This document shows, piece by piece, positions 23,985-34,147 of a stretch of 52,879 bases of DNA (position 1 is its first letter; the number at the start of each line of letters is the position of its first letter). The stretch lies in the NCBI GenBank assembly GCA_024681515.1, contig JAILAR010000189.1:1-52879 (forward strand). Direction: 5' to 3'. The translations under genes were made by a program, and so were the position numbers. Below the pieces are notes generated by a model. It was not told the origin of the DNA. It did no database searches and saw nothing but the letters and a program-made list of their open reading frames with translations. The DNA is from Eubacterium sp. (lineage in GTDB: Bacteria > Bacillota > Clostridia > Lachnospirales > Lachnospiraceae).

Positions 23985-26624
23985 TTATTTCTCCTCAGCG
24001 ATTGCTGCCTGAGCTGCTGCCAGACGAGCTACCGGTACACGGAACGGTGAGCAGGATACATAGTCAAGGCCGATCTTGTGGCAGAACTCTACGGAAGACG
24101 GATCTCCACCATGCTCACCACAGATACCTACGTGAAGCTTCGGATTAACCGGCTTACCAAGCTTGATAGCCATCTCCATCAGCTTACCTACACCTGTCTG
24201 ATCCAGCTTTGCGAACGGATCATTCTCGAAGATCTTGGTATCATAGTATGCATCCAGGAACTTACCGGCGTCATCACGGGAGAAACCGAATGTCATCTGA
24301 GTCAGATCGTTGGTACCGAAGCAGAAGAAGTCTGCCTCTGCAGCGATCTCATCAGCAGTCAGAGCTGCACGCGGGATCTCGATCATGGTACCAACCTCAT
24401 ACTCAAGGTTAGCGCCTGCTGCTGCGATCTCAGCATCTGCGGTCTCAACGACTACCTTCTTAACGAACTTCAGCTCCTTAACTTCGCAGGTCAGCGGGAT
24501 CATGATCTCCGGCTTTACATTCCAATCCGGATGAGCCTTCTGAACCTCGATAGCTGCACGGATAACTGCCTTGGTCTGCATCTTGGCGATCTCCGGATAA
24601 GTTACAGCCAGACGGCATCCACGATGACCCATCATCGGATTGAACTCCTTCAGGGATTCAACGATAGCCTTAACCTCATCCAGGGTCTTGCCAAGGTCAT
24701 TTGCAAGCTTGATCTGCTCAGCTTCCTCGTGAGGAACGAACTCATGAAGCGGGGGATCCAGGAAACGGATGGTTACCGGATTGCCCTCAAGTGCCTCATA
24801 CAGAGCCTTGAAGTCTCCCTGCTGATACGGCAGGATCTTCTCCAGAGCTTTCTCTCTTGCTTCAACAGTATCAGCACAGATCATCTCACGGAATGCAGCA
24901 ATTCTGTCTTCCTCGAAGAACATATGCTCTGTACGGCAAAGACCGATACCCTCAGCACCCAGCTCACGAGCCTTCTTAGCGTCGGCCGGTGTATCTGCAT
25001 TTGTACGAACTTTCAGCTTGCGATACTTGTCAGCCCAAGCCATGATACGGCCGAACTCACCTGCGATCTGAGCGTCAACAGTCGGGATCAGGCCCTCATA
25101 GATGTTACCTGTTGTACCATCGATGGAGATCGGATCGCCCTCATTGAAGGTCTTTCCGCCGAGAGTGAACTTCTTGTTCTCCTCATCCATAACGATGTCG
25201 CCGCAACCGGATACGCAGCATGTACCCATACCACGGGCAACTACGGCTGCGTGAGAGGTCATACCACCACGAACTGTCAGGATACCCTGAGCAGCCTTCA
25301 TACCTGTGATATCTTCCGGAGAGGTCTCCAGACGAACCAGAACGACCTTCTCGCCACGAGCTGCCCATGCAACTGCATCGTCAGCCGTGAAGACTGCCTT
25401 ACCACATGCAGCACCCGGAGAAGCGCCAAGACCCTTGCCCAGCGGTGTAGCTGCCTTCAGAGCCTTTGCATCGAACTGCGGGTGAAGCAGTGTATCCAGG
25501 TTACGCGGATCGATCATTGCAACGGCTTCCTTCTCGGTCTTGTGGCCTTCATCAACCAGGTCGCAGGCGATCTTCAGAGCTGCCGGAGCAGTTCTCTTGC
25601 CGTTACGGCACTGCAGCATGTAGAGTTTCTTGTTCTCAACAGTGAACTCCATATCCTGCATATCATGATAATGATTCTCAAGGATCTCACAAACCTTGAT
25701 GAACTCAGCATATGCCTCCGGGAACTCCTGCTCCATCTGAGCGATCGGCATCGGTGTACGAACACCGGCAACAACGTCTTCGCCCTGTGCGTTCTTCAGG
25801 AACTCACCCATCAGCTTGTTCTCGCCTGTAGCAGGATCACGTGTAAATGCAACGCCGGTACCGGACTCATCATTCAGGTTACCGAATACCATCGGCATTA
25901 CGTTTACAGCAGTACCCCAGGAATACGGGATATCGTTGTCACGACGGTATACGTTTGCACGCGGGTTATCCCATGAACGGAATACAGCCTCGATAGCCAG
26001 CTTCAGCTGAACAACCGGATCAGACGGGAAGTCCTCACCCAGCTGTGCCTTGTACTCTGCCTTGAACTGCTCAGCAAGTGTCTTCAAATCAGAAGCGGTC
26101 AGATCTACGTCATACTGAACGCCCTTCTCTTCCTTCATCTTGTCGATCAGCTGCTCGAAATACTTCTTGCCGACTTCCATAACGACGTCAGAGAACATCT
26201 GGATGAAACGACGATAAGAGTCATATACGAAACGCTCGAACTTCGGATCCGGGTTGCCTGCGATCATGGCAGCAACAACCTCGTCATTCAGACCCAGGTT
26301 CAGGATGGTATCCATCATACCGGGCATGGATGCTCTCGCACCGGAACGAACGGATACAAGCAGCGGGTTGTTAAGATCACCGAACTTCTTACCGTTGATC
26401 TCTTCCATCTTTGCAACGCCTTCCATAGCCTGAGCCATGATCTCGTCGTTGATCTTACGGCCATCCTCATAGTACTGAGTACAAGCCTCGGTTGTGATTG
26501 TGAATCCCTGGGGAACCGGAAGACCGATCCCTGTCATTTCAGCAAGGTTCGCACCCTTACCGCCAAGCAGATTCCGCATCGTCATGTCGCCTTCACTGAA
26601 CATGTAGACCCATTTCTTTGCCAT
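23985..26624 (-). CDS. ppdK: Pyruvate, phosphate dikinase
   Basis: 879 residues, full length. PPDK interconverts pyruvate, ATP and phosphate with PEP, AMP and pyrophosphate, and in anaerobes often runs in glycolysis. Domains in order: N-terminal nucleotide-binding domain (KWVYMFSEGDMTMRNLLGGK), central phosphohistidine domain with the catalytic His in GGMTSHAAVVARGMG, and C-terminal TIM-barrel PEP-binding domain with the catalytic Cys in GICGEHGGDP. The ATG follows GTAGGAGGTATCTATTAAC. It is apparently monocistronic, with its own extended -10 promoter and a terminator hairpin. Strong codon bias toward a few codons leaves a very long antisense open frame, which I do not count as a gene. Confidence 0.97.
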   Translation of the reverse strand: MAKKWVYMFSEGDMTMRNLLGGKGANLAEMTGIGLPVPQGFTITTEACTQYYEDGRKINDEIMAQAMEGVAKMEEINGKKFGDLNNPLLVSVRSGARASMPGMMDTILNLGLNDEVVAAMIAGNPDPKFERFVYDSYRRFIQMFSDVVMEVGKKYFEQLIDKMKEEKGVQYDVDLTASDLKTLAEQFKAEYKAQLGEDFPSDPVVQLKLAIEAVFRSWDNPRANVYRRDNDIPYSWGTAVNVMPMVFGNLNDESGTGVAFTRDPATGENKLMGEFLKNAQGEDVVAGVRTPMPIAQMEQEFPEAYAEFIKVCEILENHYHDMQDMEFTVENKKLYMLQCRNGKRTAPAALKIACDLVDEGHKTEKEAVAMIDPRNLDTLLHPQFDAKALKAATPLGKGLGASPGAACGKAVFTADDAVAWAARGEKVVLVRLETSPEDITGMKAAQGILTVRGGMTSHAAVVARGMGTCCVSGCGDIVMDEENKKFTLGGKTFNEGDPISIDGTTGNIYEGLIPTVDAQIAGEFGRIMAWADKYRKLKVRTNADTPADAKKARELGAEGIGLCRTEHMFFEEDRIAAFREMICADTVEAREKALEKILPYQQGDFKALYEALEGNPVTIRFLDPPLHEFVPHEEAEQIKLANDLGKTLDEVKAIVESLKEFNPMMGHRGCRLAVTYPEIAKMQTKAVIRAAIEVQKAHPDWNVKPEIMIPLTCEVKELKFVKKVVVETADAEIAAAGANLEYEVGTMIEIPRAALTADEIAAEADFFCFGTNDLTQMTFGFSRDDAGKFLDAYYDTKIFENDPFAKLDQTGVGKLMEMAIKLGKPVNPKLHVGICGEHGGDPSSVEFCHKIGLDYVSCSPFRVPVARLAAAQAAIAEEK

Positions 26625-26739
26625 GTTAATAGATACCTCCTACGTAAATGTAATTGTTTTCTGCGGGTTTATACGGATTTTACGGTCCAAACATACCAAA
26701 AAATGCCGTAAATGTCTTTTGACCCCGCGACTGTTTAAT

Positions 26740-26745
26740 AGTATA
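26740..26745 (-). promoter_or_regulatory. Extended -10 promoter element of ppdK
   Basis: On the minus strand ATGCTATACT: a TATACT hexamer preceded by TGC, the extended -10 form. The corresponding -35 (TTTCAT) is weak. It is placed about 116 bases before the ATG. A dyad TTAACATAAT-x-ATTATGTAAA lies further upstream (about 26811-26832) and might be an operator. Confidence 0.5.
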
Positions 26746-26867
26746 GCATATTGAGAGAATAAATGAAACATGATTTTCTCCAAAGTTGAAGCGAATTTTT
26801 TTACATTTACATAATCTAAATTATGTTAACCGTGTCGTAAAACATTATAAAAAAACAAACTAAAAAA

Positions 26868-26935
26868 GGATTCTCCGCCTCGCTCAGGATGACAGCGATC
26901 GTCATACCGGGCTGAAGGCGAAGGATCCTTCTTTT
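26868..26935 (-). terminator. Repeat-derived hairpin downstream of glyS
   Basis: Large imperfect palindrome: AGGATTCTCCGCC / GGCGAAGGATCCTT outer arms and CAGGATGAC / GTCATACCGGGCTG-like inner arms. Poly-A and poly-T are on the two sides, so the minus transcript ends in TTTTTT. It belongs to the CTCAGGATGACA repeat group seen at 19777 and 35879 and may have been recruited as terminator for glyS. Confidence 0.65.
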
Positions 26936-26944
26936 TTCTCCCTG

Positions 26945-26984
26945 CATGAAAGGAAACTATCTATCATGAAAGGAAACTATCTAT
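26945..26984. repeat. Perfect 20-bp tandem duplication
   Basis: CATGAAAGGAAACTATCTAT occurs twice in direct succession (26945-26964 and 26965-26984), immediately downstream of the glyS stop codon. No coding role is apparent. Confidence 0.9.
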
Positions 26985-27000
26985 GAATTTTCATATACTT

Positions 27001-28398
27001 TTAATACTCAAACTTCTTTGCAAAATATGCCGGCAGGTCTGCGATGGCCACTCTCTCCTGCTCCATGGAATCACGGTCACGAACCGTAACCGCACCGTCG
27101 GTCTCGGAGTCGAAATCATAGGTTACGCAGAACGGTGTACCGATCTCGTCCTGTCTTCTGTAACGCTTGCCGATGGCTCCGCGGTCATCGTACTCGCAGT
27201 TATAGGTCTTGGACAGGTCTGCGAAGATCTTCTCCGCACCCTCCGCCAGCTTCTTGGACAGCGGCAGCACACCGATCTTCACAGGTGCGATGGCCGGATG
27301 GAAATGCAGTACCGTACGGACATCATTTTTCTCTGCATCCAGCACTTCCTCATCATAAGCTTCGCAAAGGAATGCCAGGGTTACACGGTCAGCACCCAGC
27401 GACGGCTCAACCACGTAGGGGATGTACTTCTCCTTGGTCTCATCGTCGAAGTAATCCATGGGTTCACCGGAAGTATTCTGATGCTGTGTCAGGTCATAGT
27501 CGGTTCTGGATGCGATACCCCAGAGCTCGCCCCAGTCCGTGAACGGGAACGCATACTCGATATCTGTCGTATGATCGGAATAGAAGGACAGTTCCTCAGG
27601 ATCATGATCCCGGAGACGGAGGTTCTCCTCCTTTATGCCCAGCTCCAGCAGCCAGTTGTAGCAGAAGCTTCTCCAATAGTTAAACCACTCGGTCTGTGTG
27701 CCCGGCTTGCAAAAGAACTCCAGCTCCATCTGCTCGAACTCGCGGGTACGGAAGGTGAAGTTGCCCGGTGTGATCTCATTCCGGAAGGACTTACCGATCT
27801 GGCCGATTCCGAAGGGAACCTTCTTACGGGAGGTTCTCTGTACATTCTTAAAGTTAACGAAGATACCCTGTGCTGTCTCCGGACGAAGGTATACCACGTT
27901 CTTTGCATCCTCGGTAACGCCCTGGAAGGTCTTGAACATCAGGTTGAACTCTCGGATATCCGTGAAGTTATGCTTGCCGCAGGACGGGCAGGGAACACTA
28001 TTCTCGCGGATGAAATCCTGCATCTTCTCATGGGACCATCCGTCTACGGAACTCTCCAGCACGATCCCCTTCTCTGCTGCGAAATCCTCGATCAGCTTAT
28101 CCGCTCTGTGGCGCTCGTGGCACTCCTTGCAGTCCATCAGCGGATCGGAGAAGCTTCCCAGATGTCCGGATGCGATCCATGTCTGGGGATTCATCAGGAT
28201 GGCGCAGTCAACACCTACGTTGTACGGATTCTCCTGGATGAATTTCTTCCACCATGCCTTCTTGACATTGTTCTTCAGCTCCACACCGATGTTCCCGTAA
28301 TCCCAGGTATTTGCCAGACCTCCGTAGATCTCGGAACCCGGATATACAAATCCGCGGGACTTTGCCAGTGCTACGATTTTTTCCATTGTTTTTTCCAT
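27001..28398 (-). CDS. glyS: Glycyl-tRNA synthetase (alpha2 type)
   Basis: 465 residues. Single-polypeptide class II GlyRS of the archaeal/eukaryotic type used by many Firmicutes, charging tRNA-Gly. The N-terminus [20 protein letters not shown], motif 2 region ([21 protein letters not shown]) and motif 3 ([10 protein letters not shown]) are clear. A zinc-finger-like CPSCGKHNF lies near residue 137, as in this subgroup. The C-terminal anticodon-binding domain covers about 365-460. The ATG is preceded by TAGGACGAAACAC. It is probably cotranscribed with or just downstream of the lipoprotein gene. No T-box leader is visible in the 59-base upstream gap. Confidence 0.96.
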   Translation of the reverse strand: MEKTMEKIVALAKSRGFVYPGSEIYGGLANTWDYGNIGVELKNNVKKAWWKKFIQENPYNVGVDCAILMNPQTWIASGHLGSFSDPLMDCKECHERHRADKLIEDFAAEKGIVLESSVDGWSHEKMQDFIRENSVPCPSCGKHNFTDIREFNLMFKTFQGVTEDAKNVVYLRPETAQGIFVNFKNVQRTSRKKVPFGIGQIGKSFRNEITPGNFTFRTREFEQMELEFFCKPGTQTEWFNYWRSFCYNWLLELGIKEENLRLRDHDPEELSFYSDHTTDIEYAFPFTDWGELWGIASRTDYDLTQHQNTSGEPMDYFDDETKEKYIPYVVEPSLGADRVTLAFLCEAYDEEVLDAEKNDVRTVLHFHPAIAPVKIGVLPLSKKLAEGAEKIFADLSKTYNCEYDDRGAIGKRYRRQDEIGTPFCVTYDFDSETDGAVTVRDRDSMEQERVAIADLPAYFAKKFEY

Positions 28399-28457
28399 GT
28401 GTTTCGTCCTACCCTTATAATTTATATTTTTAATTATTTATTTCGTTTTTCCTGTCA

Positions 28458-29264
28458 TCAGATTCCCAGGAACAGCACGACGATCGCTTCGCCTTCTCCG
28501 TCGGTTCTTGCGATGCCTTCGCTGATCACGGCATGGCTGTTTGTGTAAAGAAGTTTTCCGTCGGAAGCTTCTACCGCCAGTTTTTCCTTCGTTATGATCA
28601 TCATATTTTCATTTGCGCTGATGGCATCGGAATTAACGGTATTTCCGTTTCCGTCAGAGAATACGGCAACCACTGCCTTTTCCTCTACCGCCGCCTGAAT
28701 ATCATCTTCCTCCATCATGGAAGGGTCATAACCCGCTTCCGCAAGTTCAGCCTCTGAAAGCTCATGTTTTTCCTCATCCGGATTCGCCTGTGCCCGCTGT
28801 TTTTCTTCCTCTGCAGCGATCCGGTTTGCTGTCTCCGCGCTGTAAACCGAGAGTTTCACATCCATTCGATTAAAGTCATTGAAGGCTTCCATATCCGTAT
28901 AGGAGATCGCTGTCTTGACCACAGTACCTTCTTCACGGATCTGCAGGAAGGACACCTTGTCAATGCCCTTTTCCCGGTTATAGGCCTTTACTTCGTCACG
29001 AATGTATTTTTCCAGGTCTTTGAGGTTATACTGCACATCGGAATAGTCTTCCACCGCGATCTCCGTGATTTTCCCGTTTCTGTCGATCCGGATCGTATTC
29101 GTCGCCGCTTTCCCGATGTATTCCTGTTCCACGATCACCTCAGATGTGGCTTCTTCCTCTTTTCCGCAGCCGACCAGCGAAACGGAAATGAGCGCCGCAA
29201 GAAAAAGCGTAAAAAACTGTATTCTGAACCGTATTCTTTTTACTCTCCTGTTTTTCTTCATCAT
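28458..29264 (-). CDS. Lipoprotein of unknown function
   Basis: About 268 residues. A basic start (MMKKNRRVKR) is followed by a hydrophobic helix and the lipobox LVGC, giving a lipid-anchored Cys near residue 33. The mature part begins with an acidic spacer (GKEEEATSE) and a folded region with several beta strands (TNTIRIDRNGKITEIAVEDY), then a charged Glu-rich linker (AAEEEKQRAQANPDEEKHEL) and a C-terminal domain. No family could be named. The frame extends two codons to a GTG at 29270; the ATG pair at 29264/29261 is more likely. It lies between glyS and recO on the same strand and would face the outside of the membrane. Confidence 0.75.
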   Translation of the reverse strand: MMKKNRRVKRIRFRIQFFTLFLAALISVSLVGCGKEEEATSEVIVEQEYIGKAATNTIRIDRNGKITEIAVEDYSDVQYNLKDLEKYIRDEVKAYNREKGIDKVSFLQIREEGTVVKTAISYTDMEAFNDFNRMDVKLSVYSAETANRIAAEEEKQRAQANPDEEKHELSEAELAEAGYDPSMMEEDDIQAAVEEKAVVAVFSDGNGNTVNSDAISANENMMIITKEKLAVEASDGKLLYTNSHAVISEGIARTDGEGEAIVVLFLGI

Positions 29265-29424
29265 GAGCACATTCTTCTTTTCTTAATGCTTTTATTAATG
29301 CTGTTCTTAGTGTTTTTCTGATGTTTATTGCAAAATGCTTAACAAACAAATGGTATTGTACATTCTATTACAAAGGATTTCAAGAGATAATTATATTGAT
29401 ATTCAGACAGGATCCGGGCGAGAT

Positions 29425-30060
29425 TCATTTCAGGCTGTTGATCTCACTCAGGATCGCCTCGGATTTCAGGGGATAATCCAGCACCCGGTCCAACGCTTTT
29501 TTAGCAACCGTTTCCAGCCACGATGTGCTTTCTTCTCCTGCCTGAAACCGAAAAGTTCGAATGATGGGACAGGACAGCACGTATTGAACCGCCGCTATGT
29601 CCGTCTCTGCCGGCATCTCTCCTTCGATATCCAGAAGTTTGATCGCAAATGCCGCGCGTACCGCTGCCGGACCGGGCGTTCCTTCCAGCAAAGCCAGGAA
29701 GGACATATAGAGCAGGTTCAATTCATCCTTTCCTCCCACGCCTTCTCTGGTGAAATAGTCCGTCAGTTCACAGCAGTAGGAAGCGGACGCGTACTGCTCC
29801 ATATCCTGCGTCAGATCCAGAAACACACGCTCGATCTTTGCATCCGTCAGGGTATAGGTATTCTTGCCCGGCCGCACATGAAAGCTCCCCATGGTGAAGA
29901 CCTGGGTCACCGCCGCAAACCGGCTGTTTTTACGTCTGGCACCGTTTGCAAATATCGTGACCTTCCCCAGCTGCTCCGTCAAAACCACCAGTCGTTTATC
30001 GTATTCTCCCAGCAGGGTAACCTGAAGGACGATCCCCCTGACAGTAATCTCATCCTGCAT
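29425..30060 (-). CDS. recO: DNA repair protein RecO
   Basis: 211 residues. RecO anneals single strands and loads RecA with RecR in the RecFOR pathway. The N-terminal OB-fold reads TVRGIVLQVTLLGEYDKRLVVL, then GKVTIFANGARRKNSRFAA, a typical RecO start. The helical C-terminal part is shorter than in most homologues (usually about 240-260), and the Cys cluster that forms a zinc site in many RecO proteins is not visible. The ATG follows GGAGGAAGC. It lies 26 bases after era on the same strand, a common era-recO order in Firmicutes. Confidence 0.9.
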   Translation of the reverse strand: MQDEITVRGIVLQVTLLGEYDKRLVVLTEQLGKVTIFANGARRKNSRFAAVTQVFTMGSFHVRPGKNTYTLTDAKIERVFLDLTQDMEQYASASYCCELTDYFTREGVGGKDELNLLYMSFLALLEGTPGPAAVRAAFAIKLLDIEGEMPAETDIAAVQYVLSCPIIRTFRFQAGEESTSWLETVAKKALDRVLDYPLKSEAILSEINSLK

Positions 30061-30086
30061 GCTTCCTCCGTCTGTATCTCGCAGAT

Positions 30087-30998
30087 TTATTTCTTTGTAT
30101 TCAGATAACCATACTCCTTCAGCAACATGGCATTATCACGCCAGTCCGGACGGACCTTCACAAAAAGTTTCAGGTTTACCTGCTGTTCCAGCATATCTTC
30201 GATCTCACGCCGCGCCGCAGTTCCGATCTTTCGGAGCATGGCGCCCTTCTTTCCGATAATGATCCCCTTGTGGGAGTCCCGCTCGCAGACGATGGTGGCG
30301 TCAATGTCCGTCAGGCTTCCGTCTTCACGCTCGCTGAACCGGTCGATCAGGACCGCGATACCGTGTGGAACCTCTTTGTCCAGATGTTTTAATGCCTGCT
30401 CCCGGATCAGTTCTGCCGCGATATCCCGCATCCGTTCATCTGTAACCGTATCAGCATCATAGAACATGGGGCCCTCCGGCAGTTTTGCAAAAAGAACTTT
30501 CAGCAGTTCGTCCAGATTTTTCTCCTGCACGGCAGAAACCGGGACCACATCCGAGAATTCCATTTCCGCACGATACGTATCAATGCATTTCGCAAGCTGC
30601 TCCGTCGTCACCGTGTCCGTTTTGTTAATGCAGAGAACCACCGGGATCCTCACCTTCTGCAGTCTCTCCAGGATGTTTCGTTCGCCGGCTCCGATAAATG
30701 TAGTCGGTTCCACCAGCCAGAGGATCACATCCACCTCAGACATGGCGTTGCCGGAGACCTCCAGCATATAATCTCCCAGCTTGTTCTTAGCCCGTGTAAT
30801 GCCCGGTGTGTCCAGAAATACAATCTGCCCTTCGTCCGAGGTATAGACTGTCTGGATTCTCTTTCGCGTTGTCTGGGCGCGATTCGATACCGCCGCGATC
30901 TTCTGCCCGATCAGGGCGTTCATAAGCGTTGATTTTCCGACATTCGGGCGCCCGATCAGCGCCACGAATCCGGAATGAATTTTTGTACTGTTTTCCAT
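30087..30998 (-). CDS. era: GTPase Era
   Basis: 303 residues. Era binds 16S rRNA near the 3' end and supports 30S maturation. G motifs are complete: GRPNVGKSTLMNALIG (G1), the TTRKR region (G2), DTPGI (G3), NKTD (G4) and VSA (G5). The C-terminal KH domain contains CERDSHKGIIIGKKGAMLRK. It lies between the M16 peptidase and recO on the same strand, with 24 and 26 base gaps. Confidence 0.97.
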   Translation of the reverse strand: MENSTKIHSGFVALIGRPNVGKSTLMNALIGQKIAAVSNRAQTTRKRIQTVYTSDEGQIVFLDTPGITRAKNKLGDYMLEVSGNAMSEVDVILWLVEPTTFIGAGERNILERLQKVRIPVVLCINKTDTVTTEQLAKCIDTYRAEMEFSDVVPVSAVQEKNLDELLKVLFAKLPEGPMFYDADTVTDERMRDIAAELIREQALKHLDKEVPHGIAVLIDRFSEREDGSLTDIDATIVCERDSHKGIIIGKKGAMLRKIGTAARREIEDMLEQQVNLKLFVKVRPDWRDNAMLLKEYGYLNTKK

Positions 30999-31022
30999 AT
31001 CTGATCTCTGATCCTCTCTCGA

Positions 31023-33938
31023 TCACAGCAGGTTTTCCACGGTTCCGAAGACGTCTCCGGCACCCTCGACTTTTGACTTAGAGCCCACGACTGCGATGGC
31101 ATTTTCCCTCGCCATTCCGGCAAGATACGGAGCCAGCCCGCGGATGACGGTCTGATCCACCGCAAGCACTTCATCCCGGCTCTTCTGCCTGTCCGCATCC
31201 GTCCGCCCATTCAGATATGCATAGAAGCTTACCAGTCCTTCCGTAGCCGGATTCATCGGTGTATCGATCTTACTGATGGTTCCGATGATATATTTCAGCA
31301 TATCCCGGTCGGAGCAGTCAAATTCTCTGACATAGTCCTCTGCATGCTTATAGATCTCCAATGTTTCCGTCAGGTTCGGATCCCGGTAGGAGGTCAGAAA
31401 TGCGATCCCGTCCCGTGTAAAGTCACACATGGCACCGTAAGCGCCTCCCTTCACACGGACATTGATCCAAAGATAATCATAGGAGAAAATGATCTGCAGC
31501 ACATGAAGTGCTCCTGTAAAGGGAAGACCTTCCTTTCCGAAATCCCAGGCCGCTGCCACATACTGCACCTGTCCGGCTGTGATCATACCTTCATTCTTCT
31601 TTACAGGCTCCGGATAAGCCGCCTTCTCTCCCATCTCCGCATCGGAAAGTGTTCCCAAAAACTGCCTGATCGACTGCTCCACGTTTTCCTTCGGCATCTC
31701 CTTATGCGTATAGGAGATCTTCACTCTGGAACGCTGCAGGATCTTCTCCTGCAAAGCATTCAGCTGCTCTGCCAGTTTCTCATACCGGTTCTCAAAATCC
31801 GAATTCAATCCGCTGATAAAGCGATAATATCCGAGCCCTTCCATCTCATCCTTCAGACAATAGGTTCCGGCGATATAAGACCTTGCGCGCAGTGCACTGG
31901 TGATATGTCCTGAGCTGGGCAGATCCGAGCGAAGGCCCGAATACAGTTCCGCGATGATCTCACCCAGACGTTTTTTATCCGAGATCTTCGAGCGTTCCAG
32001 AACTTCGGTGAGAAGTTCGATACCACCCGGCATCTCCCCTTCCAGTGTCTTCACCCGGGCCAGCATATAGCGAAGAGAATCGCTGTCCTGTACGGCATTG
32101 GGGATAAAACCGGTAGTAACGGAGATTCCTCCGGTACGGAGGTTCATTTCCGTGGTCAGTTCCTCCAACGTGAAATGCTCGGTCGGAACGGACTTATACA
32201 GTTCTGCAAGCAGAGCTGCCAGTCGGATCTCTTCCGTGGTAAGATCCGACAGATCAAAGAAGAAATCCAGATACTCGATCCCATTGGTAAAGAGCGGATG
32301 CGTAACCAGCTCGGTTCCGTCGATCTCCGAGAACCGGTTGCAGAGTTTTCTCTCTTCCCGGTCGATGTCTTCCCGTGCCAGCAGCGGGATCTTCTCCAGA
32401 TCCTCCGCAGGGGACGGCTCGCCCTGGTACTCCTTCAGATGCTCTGTCTCGCGAACGATGGCCTCCTTTTCCTCTGCCAAAAGAGAATCCTTCTTTTCGG
32501 CGAGGGCACTTTGTACCTCCGCTTCTTCCAGGCTGTCTCTTCCGATCTCCGGAATCCCTGTGATAAAAGCAACATGATGGTTGTCCAACAGGTATGTTTT
32601 GATCAGCTGTTCAAAGTAACCGGTATCAACCGCCGCCGTAAGTGCCTCATACACCTCATTCATGGAGAAGAGCTCCAACGCCTTCTCGTCATCATACAAC
32701 CAGGTCTCAAAAGCATCCAGACCCAACATAAGTCCCTTCGGGTAACGTCCGAAATCCCCCTCCTTGTGGGAGAACTCAAACCTCCGGATAGCCGCGCGGA
32801 GACTTGTTCGGTCCAGTCCCTCCTCTGCCAGTTTTGCAAGCGTGTCCGTCAGCAGGCTGCGGAATTCGTCCTTCCGCTCCGCATCGGCATTATGTGCCAC
32901 AATGGAGAACACCGGCTGCAGCATGCTGGTATCATAGGAGCTTTCCACATCTGCCGCAAGTCCGGCATCAATGATGGCCTTGGTCACCGGCGCACCCTCT
33001 GCATCCAGAAGTACATAGGCAAGCACATCAAATGCCACGCGGAGTTTTTTATCCAGAGAGGTTCCGATCACGGCATTGTATGTCAGGAATGCGTTCTCCG
33101 AAGGCTCTTCTCCTTCTGCCAGTGCAAAGGGAACTTCCGCCGCGATCACCTGATCCGGTGCCTGCTGCAGGGCGATGGAGGAGTCCAGTTCCAAATGATC
33201 ATACTGAGACAGATATTCCCGGTCCAGGTACTCCAGCTGCTCGGCGATATCCACATTTCCGTACAGATAAATGTAACTGTTGGAGGGGTGATAATACTTC
33301 GAGTGATAATCCAGATATTCCTCACGCGTCAGTGCAGGGATATCCTTCGGATCTCCGCCGGAATCATGACGATAGACGGAATCCGGGAAGAGACATTTTC
33401 CAACAGAACGGGAGATCACGGAATCGGGCGAGGAATACACGCCCTTCATCTCGTTGAATACCACGCCGTTATAGATCAGGGGGCTGTCTGCATCCGCCAG
33501 CTCATAGTGCCAGCCCTCCTGCATGAAGATCTCTTCCTTGTCGTAAATATTCGGGTGGAACACTGCATCCAGATAGACATCCGTCAGATTCCGGAAGTCC
33601 TTGTCATTGCAGGATGCCACGGGATAGACGGTCTTGTCCGAATAGGTCATGGCATTCAGAAATGTGTTGAGAGAACCTTTAGCAAGTTCCACAAAGGGAT
33701 CCTTTGCGGGGTATTTTTTTGAGCCACAGAGGACCGTATGTTCAATGATATGCTGGATGCCCTTGGAATTTGTGGGCGGAGTGCGAAAGCCGATGGCAAA
33801 TACCTTGTTGATGTCATCGTTTTGGATCACAAGGATGCGAGCTTTCGTTTTATTGTGGCGAAACACATAGCCGGTGCCGTTCACTTCGGGGAGGGCCTGC
33901 TCCTGTTCCAGTGTGTATGCGTTGATATTCTGTATCAT
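31023..33938 (-). CDS. M16-family zinc metallopeptidase (PreP/Cym1-like)
   Basis: 971 residues, the two-halved architecture of the PreP subfamily. The inverted zinc motif HIIEH is at 63-67 (His63, Glu66, His67), followed by the PreP-type context TVLCGSKKYPAKDPFVEL. The third ligand Glu is expected in the downstream helix near GVVFNEMKGVYSSPD. No signal peptide is present, so it is presumably cytosolic and degrades short peptides. The ATG follows GGAAGGAGCATCTT. It leads the same-strand series M16-era-recO, and the upstream 280-base gap holds the groEL terminator. Confidence 0.95.
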   Translation of the reverse strand: MIQNINAYTLEQEQALPEVNGTGYVFRHNKTKARILVIQNDDINKVFAIGFRTPPTNSKGIQHIIEHTVLCGSKKYPAKDPFVELAKGSLNTFLNAMTYSDKTVYPVASCNDKDFRNLTDVYLDAVFHPNIYDKEEIFMQEGWHYELADADSPLIYNGVVFNEMKGVYSSPDSVISRSVGKCLFPDSVYRHDSGGDPKDIPALTREEYLDYHSKYYHPSNSYIYLYGNVDIAEQLEYLDREYLSQYDHLELDSSIALQQAPDQVIAAEVPFALAEGEEPSENAFLTYNAVIGTSLDKKLRVAFDVLAYVLLDAEGAPVTKAIIDAGLAADVESSYDTSMLQPVFSIVAHNADAERKDEFRSLLTDTLAKLAEEGLDRTSLRAAIRRFEFSHKEGDFGRYPKGLMLGLDAFETWLYDDEKALELFSMNEVYEALTAAVDTGYFEQLIKTYLLDNHHVAFITGIPEIGRDSLEEAEVQSALAEKKDSLLAEEKEAIVRETEHLKEYQGEPSPAEDLEKIPLLAREDIDREERKLCNRFSEIDGTELVTHPLFTNGIEYLDFFFDLSDLTTEEIRLAALLAELYKSVPTEHFTLEELTTEMNLRTGGISVTTGFIPNAVQDSDSLRYMLARVKTLEGEMPGGIELLTEVLERSKISDKKRLGEIIAELYSGLRSDLPSSGHITSALRARSYIAGTYCLKDEMEGLGYYRFISGLNSDFENRYEKLAEQLNALQEKILQRSRVKISYTHKEMPKENVEQSIRQFLGTLSDAEMGEKAAYPEPVKKNEGMITAGQVQYVAAAWDFGKEGLPFTGALHVLQIIFSYDYLWINVRVKGGAYGAMCDFTRDGIAFLTSYRDPNLTETLEIYKHAEDYVREFDCSDRDMLKYIIGTISKIDTPMNPATEGLVSFYAYLNGRTDADRQKSRDEVLAVDQTVIRGLAPYLAGMARENAIAVVGSKSKVEGAGDVFGTVENLL

Positions 33939-34147
33939 AAGATGCTCCTTCCGGTTGCATAAGATTCGTGGGGGTTAACCCTGTCAGTATAGCATGTTTC
34001 AGGCGGATTGGCCATAGCTTTCATCTAACGCGATTATTCCAAGTGCTGAACAAACTCCGATGATGAACCCGTCTGCTTCGCAGCCGGTCGCCGCTCCGCG
34101 GCTTTCCGTTCGTCATGGTTTGTTCAGCTCTTGCTTCGCAAGTACGC

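Noticed and set aside
24078-25976. 632-codon open frame antisense to ppdK
   Set aside because: It is a shadow of strong codon bias in ppdK; no SD, no recognisable domains, Cys/Leu-rich nonsense composition. Similar long antisense frames over glyS, the M16 gene, groEL and the adhesin were rejected for the same reason.
28399-28457. T-box leaders before glyS, glnS or cysS
   Set aside because: Gaps are too short and no GGGTGGNACCGCG-type antiterminator sequence is seen on the minus strand.
26983-28548. 521-codon open frame antisense to glyS
   Set aside because: Complementary to a well-supported synthetase gene, no protein family features.
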